Shown: positions 6,502 through 11,938 of the stretch, piece after piece
Numbering within the stretch: position 1 is the stretch's first letter
Layout: each line of letters opens with the position of its first letter
The notes under the pieces: generated by a model
Database searches by the model: none
What the model saw: only the letters and a program-made list of their open reading frames with translations
What the model was told of the DNA's origin: nothing
Made by a program: the position numbers and the translations under genes
DNA from: CAZGSN01 sp964371655
GTDB lineage: Bacteria > Desulfobacterota > Binatia > HRBIN30
DNA length: 11,938 bases
Assembly (NCBI GenBank): GCA_964371655.1
Contig: CAYJOD010000139.1
Span: 1 to 11,938, forward strand
Direction: 5' to 3'

Positions 6502-7082
6502 AATACCTCCTCAAGCCGTGCGCTGAGTCGGATTAAGCTCATAAACATATGTGTGCGTCCATCGCCACCCCACCTCCTGTGCCACCCCGCGAAGTGATCC
6601 GAGCGGACGACACCTTCACACACCATCGGCCAGCGTTGGGCGAAAGCGGACAGTGGAACGTGGCGCGGCACGGTTCTACTCAGCCTACTCAGAAACTGGT
6701 GGCGCACGCCTCAGTGCCTGCACGGTCGAGATAGCCGGGGGGTTACTCAAACGCGAAGTCGCCGCGTATGCGAAAGGGTACCGTCTTCCTAATGTGGACA
6801 GTACCGACCAGCCGGTGACCTTGAGAACGGACATCGTGTACATCGGCCGCTCTCTGCTCGGAATCGTCTCCGTCTCACGCAGTTTCCGTCACACCCAGCC
6901 GAGTATCCCGAGCCATCGCGCGATCAACGCGAATAACAGCTTGATTCGCGCACCGCTCGATGTGAACGATCGAGTAGGCACGAGCGTCGGCACCGAAGTC
7001 GTCAACATCGCTCGGAGCCGTCTGCTATTCACACCGGCGCGGCCATCGCCGCTGTCGTCGACGCGCTATGCCCATAGTATGG
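6502..7082. other. 580-bp region without a credible gene
   Basis: This gap lies between the SDR start and the end of the cohesin-like gene. It must contain the SDR promoter (minus strand), perhaps in the AT-richer stretch around 6528-6552, but no clear consensus boxes are visible. A plus-strand open frame (6551-7138) covers most of it, but it has no ribosome-binding site, a Ser/Arg-rich random-looking composition and overlaps the next gene's 3' end. I see no repeat elements of the kind found to the left, no tRNA and no obvious structured RNA. Confidence 0.5.
6505..6511 (-). promoter_or_regulatory. Ribosome-binding site of the SDR gene
   Basis: On the minus strand the sequence reads GAGGAGGTATT followed by GTG. 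This perfect anti-SD complement supports the GTG start, since no ATG is available nearby in frame. Confidence 0.75.
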
Positions 7083-7796
7083 TCACGGCGTCAATCGATG
7101 GCTCATTGCGTCGGGACACCCTCTCAGGGCTCTTTTAACCGCGATAACGATCTCATCCACCGTTACGCGCGAATTGCCGTCGGCATCGCTGCGCGAACAT
7201 GATGCCACCGGTTGCGATCCAAGCGCGATCGCTACGGCCTGGAGAATCTCGTTGACAGTCACGGTTTCGTGTCCGTCGCAATCGCTGGCGCAGTCGACCC
7301 CCGCCGGATCACGGATCCGCAGGACTGCCCCGCTGGACGTAAGCTGGACGCGCACCGGGCCGTTGTTCGCTTCTGCGACCTCCAAGCCAAGAGAATAGCT
7401 CCCCGCCTGGGCGTCCGCCTTGACTTGGAAAGACCACTCGACGATCGGCCCTTCTCCCACCGGAACAACTGTAGAACCAACGAGATCGAATAGGGCGATT
7501 CTGACTTGCGGCTGGGCAGGGCACCCAAGCCCGCCCTCGAGTGGCTGGGAAGCCACGCGGCCCACTGCGCGCAGACTTTGGCTTTCGATCTGAGCGCAAA
7601 GGTGCGCCTCGAAGCCGATCCGCAGCGCTAGGAGGCTGAGGTTTTCGTGTGTCGATGCCCCGATGGTGACCGTCACGTGCTCACCACGCGCGCCAACCAC
7701 GTCCTTGAGCTGCACCACGTTCTGCGCCGCGGCGGCCTCTGATAACATCACCGTGAGTACGATCGCTCCGGTGACCTCGCGAAGGGACCCACGCAT
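7083..7796 (-). CDS. Secreted cohesin-like domain protein with double EF-hand (dockerin-like) tail
   Basis: With the start at ATG 7796 the product is 237 residues and begins with a normal signal peptide, MRGSLREVTGAIVLTVMLS followed by EAAAA, cleaved near AAAAQ. An in-frame ATG at 7859 would add 21 residues before the signal peptide; neither start has a strong Shine-Dalgarno. The mature protein opens with a beta-rich cohesin-like domain of about 140 residues, with ENLSLLALRIGF, a first cysteine in LCAQI and a second in GCPAQ. The C-terminus holds two 12-residue EF-hand-type loops, DCDGHETVTVNE and DADGNSRVTVDE. Each is followed by a helix (ILQAVAIALG; IVIAVKRALRGC), a duplicated dockerin-like layout that probably binds calcium. 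The domain is paralogous to that of the adjacent 969-residue protein. Binding partners are unknown. Confidence 0.82.
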   Translation of the reverse strand: MRGSLREVTGAIVLTVMLSEAAAAQNVVQLKDVVGARGEHVTVTIGASTHENLSLLALRIGFEAHLCAQIESQSLRAVGRVASQPLEGGLGCPAQPQVRIALFDLVGSTVVPVGEGPIVEWSFQVKADAQAGSYSLGLEVAEANNGPVRVQLTSSGAVLRIRDPAGVDCASDCDGHETVTVNEILQAVAIALGSQPVASCSRSDADGNSRVTVDEIVIAVKRALRGCPDAMSHRLTP

Positions 7797-7888
7797 CACT
7801 CGACTGAATCGACCCAACCGCCGCTCGGCGCAATTTCCCGATTCGTTTCGGGCTCGCATTCAGACACGTTCGACTGAGAACGATGAAC

Positions 7889-10798
7889 TCAAACGCGCCT
7901 TGATGGACGTGCGAAGCTCCATATCGCCACGATGGTGAGCAGGCCTGCCGCGAGGCTCAGTCCAAGATCGCCGAGCAATGGTGCGTTGCGCTGGGCGCTC
8001 CTGGCCGGCCCGCCTTGGTCGACGATCATACCGTCGTCACCGGTGTCATCCCCAAGAACGTTATCCTGGAGCGTGAAGGAAGCACGGGCATGTAACATGC
8101 CACTTCCGGTCGGAATCTCCACGGCGTCGAACGCGGCACCGGGCAAGGTATAGAACGCGGCGGTCGCAGCGTTCCCGGGGCTGGTAGGACCGAACTTGCG
8201 ATAAACCGCCCCGGCGAGGCTGGCCGTGTCTTGGAAGATGATCTTGAGATCAGCGGTTTCGCAATTGAGCTTGAATCCGACCAAGCCGAATGGATACGCG
8301 AAGCCTGAGTCATCTCCAACATCGCCTTCAGCGAACGCGTCGAGATCCACTATCGGAGCACAACCTGGCGAAACCTCGACAGTGATTTCGCCTTGGCCAG
8401 TCGCTGACGGAATAGAAGCAACATGCCCCTGGTCCTTGTCCGCAATACCGTCATTGTTCGCATCTCCACCGTTGAGGCCATCATTCTCATCGGCATCGCA
8501 TATTCCGTCACCGTCGGTGTCCGGTGTTGGACCGTGCGAGCAAACGCCTAAAGCATTGCAGGCATCCGAGGTGCACGAGTTTCCGTCGTTCGCACAAGGG
8601 CTGCCGTCCGGGTCGTTGGCAGTGCAGTTATTGCTCGCTTCATCACATCCCTCGGAGCAATCCACGTCGCCGTCTGGGCCGGGACACGGGTCGCCGGCCC
8701 CGACACAGCTGCCGGAACCATCGCAACTGTCCGTTTGAGTACAGAATAGGCCGTCGTTGCAGACGGACCCGTTGGGGTCGTTCGCAGTGCAACTGCTCAA
8801 GGCCTCATCGCAGGATTCCGAGCAGTCGCCGTCGCCATCTGCGCCGGCACAGGGGTTGCTCGTTCCGATACATGCGCCGGAAGCGTTGCAGGTGTCGGTC
8901 TGCGTACAGAATAGCCCATCATTGCAGCCTGAACCGTTGGAATCGTTGGCGGAGCAGTCATTCGCACCTTCATTACACGACTCCGAGCAGTCCGAGTCTC
9001 CGTCGGCGCCTGGACAAGGATTCCCGGTCCCCATGCACGTTCCGGAAGCGCTGCAGCTATCGGTCTGGGTGCAGAATAATCCATCGTCGCAGCTCGAACC
9101 CGAGGTGTCATTCGCGGTACAGTTGTCAGCAGCTTCATTGCACGACTCCGAGCAGTCACCATCGCCGTCGGCACCCGGGCAGGGATCGCCCGTGCTACTG
9201 CCGCACGCCCCCCCAGAGCAGGTCTCGGTTCCGTTACAGAACGACCCGTCGGTGCACGTGGAGCCCTCAGTATCGTTGGCAGTGCAGCTGTTTGCGGTCT
9301 CGTCGCACGTTTCAGAGCAATCGCCGTCGCCGTCAGGACCGGGGCAGGGATTACCCGTACCGCCGCAGACGCCCGAGACGTTGCAGGTATCGGTCTGCGT
9401 GCAGAACAGGCCATCGTCGCAAGCGCTGCCGGAGACATCGTTGCCAGTGCAATCATTTGCGGATTCGTCACAAGTTTCGGAGCAATCCCCGTCGGCATCT
9501 GGTCCAGGACACGGATTACCCGTACCCCCGCACACACCCGAGGCATTGCAGGTATCCGTCTGCGTGCAGAACAAGCCATCGTCGCAGGCCGAGCCTCCAG
9601 TATCATTCGCCGTGCAGTTATTGGCGCCTTCGTCGCATGTTTCGGAACAATCCCCATCGCCGTCGGGTCCCGGGCAGGGGTTGCCCGTGCCGACGCATGT
9701 TCCGGACGCGTTGCAGGTGTCGGTCTGACTACAGAAGAGGCCATCATCGCAGACGCTGCCGGTGGTGTCGTTGGCAGTGCAGCTGTTCGCCCCTTCGTCG
9801 CATGTTTCGGAGCAGTCACCGTCGCCATCAGGACCGGGACAAGGATCTCCGCTACTGTTTCCGCAGCTCCCGGCCGAGCAAATTTCTGTACCGTCGCAAA
9901 AGAGGTCATCGGAGCATGCCGATGCGTCTGGGTCGTTTGCGGCGCAGTCATTACCATCCTCGTCGCAGCTCTCCGTGCAGTCTGCGTCCCCGTCTGGCCC
10001 AGGGCAGGGATCGCCTGTGCTACCGCCGCAGGTCCCCGCGGTACATGTCTCCGTGCCGTTACAGAAGACATCATCGGTGCAGACGGTTGCATCGGGCTTA
10101 TCCACATCGCTCGGGCAGACCGCGGAACTACCGGTGCACGTCTCGGCGGCGTCGCACTGATCGACCGCACCACGACACTCTTCGCCAGCCATACGGTAGC
10201 TACAGTCGGAGGTGCAGCATGAGGTCGAGGTACCGTTTTGGACTCCCAGATCGCAATCTTCTCCGGCGTCCGGCATACCATCGCCGCAAGGGTCTTGGAT
10301 CGTGAGCTGACCGTCTGTTTCGGTCATCGGTACCGCGACGCCGACCTCCTTCTGCGCAGCGAGGACATTGACGGTGAGAGGAAAGACACTCGCGGCGGCA
10401 CTGCCGAGCACGTCGAAACCCCACAGGGCGATGTCCCCCGTCCCCGGGGGAATTGGGTTGGTGGCGGTCAGATCGAAATAGGTAAACCTAATTCTACCCT
10501 GAGCGGGGCAATTGGTCTCAGTTGCGAAGAACGGCGCCGGAACGCGTCCCGTCTTGACCACCGCTTGGTTCACGATCTGGCTGCATAGACCGGAATCGAA
10601 GAGCACTTCCACATCGAGAAGGAAGAGATTCTCGGACGTGGTCGACGATACCGCGACGCTGGCGCCTGTTTGGCCAACATCAACCACAACTGTCGCGACG
10701 CTGATGGAACTGCCGACCACAGCTAGGCCAGTCGATGCGGATCCCAGTAAGAATCCTGCAAGAACACAAACACCTAACACACCCTGATCTTTCCTCAC
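7889..10798 (-). CDS. Large cysteine-rich repeat surface protein with cohesin-like, disintegrin-like and membrane-anchor modules
   Basis: A 969-residue exported protein. The start is GTG 10798, six bases after a perfect AGGAGGT. Modules in order are: signal peptide (1-26, ending STGLA); cohesin-like domain (about 30-168); a disintegrin-like cysteine module (169-239: CGDGMPDAGEDCD, SCCTSDC, AGEECRGAVDQCD, ETCTGSSAVCPSD); nine exact 55-residue repeats (240-734) with eight cysteines each; a partial tenth unit (735-753). Then come a thrombospondin-3-like acidic segment DTDGDGICDADEN (760-772) and DANNDGIADKD; a choice-of-anchor-U-like domain (about 790-935, ending DDGMIVDQGGPA); and a hydrophobic segment (942-962) followed by ARPSRRV. 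The last part looks like a C-terminal membrane anchor or sorting signal. Function is probably structural or adhesive at the cell surface, stabilised by disulfides and calcium; no enzyme domain is seen. It is transcribed toward the paralogous cohesin-like gene and may share a transcript with it. Confidence 0.88.
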   Translation of the reverse strand: MRKDQGVLGVCVLAGFLLGSASTGLAVVGSSISVATVVVDVGQTGASVAVSSTTSENLFLLDVEVLFDSGLCSQIVNQAVVKTGRVPAPFFATETNCPAQGRIRFTYFDLTATNPIPPGTGDIALWGFDVLGSAAASVFPLTVNVLAAQKEVGVAVPMTETDGQLTIQDPCGDGMPDAGEDCDLGVQNGTSTSCCTSDCSYRMAGEECRGAVDQCDAAETCTGSSAVCPSDVDKPDATVCTDDVFCNGTETCTAGTCGGSTGDPCPGPDGDADCTESCDEDGNDCAANDPDASACSDDLFCDGTEICSAGSCGNSSGDPCPGPDGDGDCSETCDEGANSCTANDTTGSVCDDGLFCSQTDTCNASGTCVGTGNPCPGPDGDGDCSETCDEGANNCTANDTGGSACDDGLFCTQTDTCNASGVCGGTGNPCPGPDADGDCSETCDESANDCTGNDVSGSACDDGLFCTQTDTCNVSGVCGGTGNPCPGPDGDGDCSETCDETANSCTANDTEGSTCTDGSFCNGTETCSGGACGSSTGDPCPGADGDGDCSESCNEAADNCTANDTSGSSCDDGLFCTQTDSCSASGTCMGTGNPCPGADGDSDCSESCNEGANDCSANDSNGSGCNDGLFCTQTDTCNASGACIGTSNPCAGADGDGDCSESCDEALSSCTANDPNGSVCNDGLFCTQTDSCDGSGSCVGAGDPCPGPDGDVDCSEGCDEASNNCTANDPDGSPCANDGNSCTSDACNALGVCSHGPTPDTDGDGICDADENDGLNGGDANNDGIADKDQGHVASIPSATGQGEITVEVSPGCAPIVDLDAFAEGDVGDDSGFAYPFGLVGFKLNCETADLKIIFQDTASLAGAVYRKFGPTSPGNAATAAFYTLPGAAFDAVEIPTGSGMLHARASFTLQDNVLGDDTGDDGMIVDQGGPARSAQRNAPLLGDLGLSLAAGLLTIVAIWSFARPSRRV
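8597..10081 (-). repeat. Nine in-frame tandem repeats of 165 bp (55 residues)
   Basis: The first cysteine codon of unit 1 is at 10079-10081 and that of the partial tenth unit at 8594-8596, so nine units fill 1485 bp with no length variation. The consensus is C-DDGLF-C-TQTDT-C-x4-5-C-x6-7-C-PGPDGDGD-C-SET-C-DExxNx-C-TANDxxGSx. Two flavours occur. Type A (units 1, 2 and 6) has GTETC and STGDPC. Type B (units 3, 4, 5, 7, 8 and 9) has QTDTCNASG and GTGNPC. The order is AABBBABBB. Neighbouring units differ at many third codon positions while keeping the protein pattern. Confidence 0.93.
10079..10294 (-). other. Disintegrin-like cysteine module within the 969-residue protein
   Basis: Residues 169-240. 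The spacing SCCxxxC, GEECRxxxxxCDxxExCxGxSxxCPxD and the closing DATVC resemble eukaryotic ADAM/snake-venom disintegrin domains and the related bacterial cysteine-rich modules of myxobacterial surface proteins. The integrin-binding RGD tripeptide is absent (RGAVDQ occupies that region). Similarity is judged by eye. Confidence 0.6.
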
Positions 10799-10804
10799 GA
10801 GCGC

Positions 10805-10811
10805 ACCTCCT
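10805..10811 (-). promoter_or_regulatory. Ribosome-binding site of the cysteine-rich repeat protein
   Basis: AGGAGGT on the minus strand, followed by GCGCTC and the GTG start at 10798. The ideal six-base spacing fixes the start codon and implies efficient translation. Confidence 0.8.
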
Positions 10812-10866
10812 GTTGATTCTCGACACGACCCTATTCGAAGCTGGTCCGCTTAATCGCACATCCTTG

Positions 10867-10884
10867 CTTACTTGCCTAAGTAAG
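10867..10884. repeat. Perfect 7-bp inverted repeat upstream of the large surface protein
   Basis: CTTACTT, then GCCT, then AAGTAAG forms an AT-rich dyad. It lies 41 nt past the end of the... upstream gene's coding direction on the other side and about 70 bp upstream of the GTG at 10798, inside the 127-bp gap 10799-10925. No T-run follows on either strand, so an operator or weak terminator is possible but unproven. Confidence 0.4.
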
Positions 10885-10925
10885 TCCACCCGAGCGAACC
10901 CCTCGCGCCCAGACTCGGTCAGCCG

Positions 10926-11938
10926 TCATCGAGTGTACGTCAGCACATAGAGGGCCGTACTCGATGAATGGCCAGTCTGGGAGAAAACACGAGCCGCAAA
11001 ATAACCTCCGACTTGGGTTGTGTAGTTGATGGACTCATCCAAACCCGATCCACGAGCATAGCTTCCAACTAGCCAGTGTTGCGCGGGGTTCGCAGCATTG
11101 GGCCCGTGCAATTCCAATTCGTAGTCAACCCCCGGGGGCACATCCAATGTGTATCTCAACGTGATACCCGCCGGCACGTAGACGCTGGTGCTCCCTCCAC
11201 CCTCGTCGTACCAATCCGCGTCTCCCGCCGGCGAGATGGTCCCGAGGATAACGCCGAAGCACGGAGACCCAGCCGTCAACCGAGTCGTGTATGTTGAGCT
11301 GTCGTTTGGACTCGTCTCAAAGCAGCTGAAGTGCGCGGTTACCGACGTGTTTCCGTTCATGAGGATGCTCACTGGATTCGAGGTTGAGTTTGCGGCTCCA
11401 GTCCAGGCGCTAAAAATGTAGCCCGTATTCGGCGAAGCCACGACGCTGACTGACGTACCGCTGTTGTAGTTGCAGCCGGTCGCACAGTTCGGGTTGGTCG
11501 AGCCAGCTCCCGTCGGATATACGGACGTCGTTAGCTGGACTAGCGGATTGGTGATGATGAACGAATAGGTCGGCGAAGACCAATCGCTGAGACATCCTTG
11601 CGGCGATCGCGAACGCACCCTCCAGTAATAGGTGCCGGCTGCGAGCGCTGACGGCGTATAAACGGAGGTCGGCCAGGAAGATGACTCTGCCTCCGGGCTC
11701 GAGAAGCTCGAATTGTTGTCGACCTGAACCCAGAACGTGCTCACGTTGCCCGAGTAGTTCCATGCGAGATCCGGTGTGCTGTCGGTGGTCGAGCTGCCGT
11801 TACCCGGGCTGTACGGACTCGGCGGCGGTGGACACGCCGCACACGCACCTCCGCTACAACCGCCGGGACAATTCTGGTTGTTTCCCCATTCCGAGCACGG
11901 GTCGGCGTCGTAGTTTCCACATGTCTGCTGGGTGGAGG
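10926..11938 (-). CDS. Partial secreted multidomain protein (FN3-like, InlB-repeat-like, PPC-like), 5' end beyond window
   Basis: The frame stays open to the right edge, so about 336 C-terminal residues are visible and the start lies outside; the GTG at 11744 is internal. The visible protein begins with a cysteine-rich segment (PCSEWGNNQNCPGGCSG, GACAAC) and a run of prolines. An FN3-like domain follows (about 11780-11546: LAWNYSG, TFWVQVDNNSSF, GTYYWRVRSRS). Next is a divergent InlB B-repeat-like domain (about 11537-11328: GAGSTNPN, GTSVSVVASPNTGYIFSAWTG, NTSVTAHF). The C-terminus is a bacterial pre-peptidase-like (PPC) beta domain (about 11252-10935: GDADWYDEGGG, YELELHGP, GGYFAARVFS, YVLTY). 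Such tails are common on secreted enzymes and adhesins; the catalytic part, if any, would be upstream. No membrane anchor is seen at the C-terminus. Confidence 0.85.
   Translation of the reverse strand, partial: STQQTCGNYDADPCSEWGNNQNCPGGCSGGACAACPPPPSPYSPGNGSSTTDSTPDLAWNYSGNVSTFWVQVDNNSSFSSPEAESSSWPTSVYTPSALAAGTYYWRVRSRSPQGCLSDWSSPTYSFIITNPLVQLTTSVYPTGAGSTNPNCATGCNYNSGTSVSVVASPNTGYIFSAWTGAANSTSNPVSILMNGNTSVTAHFSCFETSPNDSSTYTTRLTAGSPCFGVILGTISPAGDADWYDEGGGSTSVYVPAGITLRYTLDVPPGVDYELELHGPNAANPAQHWLVGSYARGSGLDESINYTTQVGGYFAARVFSQTGHSSSTALYVLTYTR

Noticed and set aside
6551..7138. A 195-residue open frame on the plus strand in the gene-poor gap
   Set aside because: It has no ribosome-binding site, a Ser/Arg-rich random-looking composition, no motif, and overlaps the 3' end of the cohesin-like gene on the other strand.
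8597..10081. CRISPR array (regular repeats)
   Set aside because: The period is 165 bp, repeats are in frame, imperfect and coding, without constant short repeats and unique spacers.
8524..10305. A 593-residue Arg-rich open frame on the plus strand, plus two further long frames over the repeat region (8757-9728 on +, 8797-10281 on -)
   Set aside because: The 165-bp repeat period is a multiple of three, so a frame open in one unit stays open in all. The products are low-complexity without signal, start context or known motif, whereas the 969-residue frame has all expected modules.

Overview
The window is GC-rich bacterial DNA, probably a metagenome-derived environmental genome. Two features suggest a Binatota-like (former 'Deltaproteobacteria') soil or sediment lineage: an AtuA-type protein beside lipid or secondary metabolism enzymes, and a secreted protein ending in paired EF-hand motifs of the type xVTVxEIxxAVxxALxGC. 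This placement rests on family recollection, not on a marker gene.

Left part (1-5480, all genes on +). An AtuA-family protein (127-1887) is followed by a small two-CxxC protein (2101-2304) and an exported single-domain cupin (2384-2833). Then comes a tight three-gene operon (3272-5026): rhodanese, PduO-type cob(I)alamin adenosyltransferase and metallo-beta-lactamase-fold hydrolase, with gaps of 5 and 1 nt. A gamma-glutamylcyclotransferase-like protein (5085-5480) ends the block. Rhodanese, MBL hydrolase and GGCT-like protein are all families used in thiol, persulfide or glutathione chemistry. The larger gaps here are filled with at least five different palindromic repeats, three of them arranged as inverted pairs of similar elements.

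Middle (5481-7082). Genes converge at 5481-5748 over a pair of 12-bp hairpins. A minus-strand SDR oxidoreductase follows (5749-6501), then about 580 bp with no credible gene.

Right part (7083-11938, all genes on -). Three secreted proteins lie in a row. The 3'-most has a cohesin-like domain and a double EF-hand, dockerin-like tail. The central 969-residue protein has the same cohesin-like domain, a disintegrin-like cysteine module, exactly nine 55-residue eight-cysteine repeats, a calcium-binding-type linker, a choice-of-anchor-U-like domain and a C-terminal membrane anchor. The third is cut by the window edge and carries FN3-like, InlB-B-repeat-like and PPC-like domains. The most interesting system is this surface-protein locus: two neighbours share one adhesion-type domain, but one is anchored and the other carries a dockerin-like tail, which suggests a calcium-dependent extracellular assembly. 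The second is the set of hairpin repeats whose two copies differ mainly by compensatory base-pair changes.
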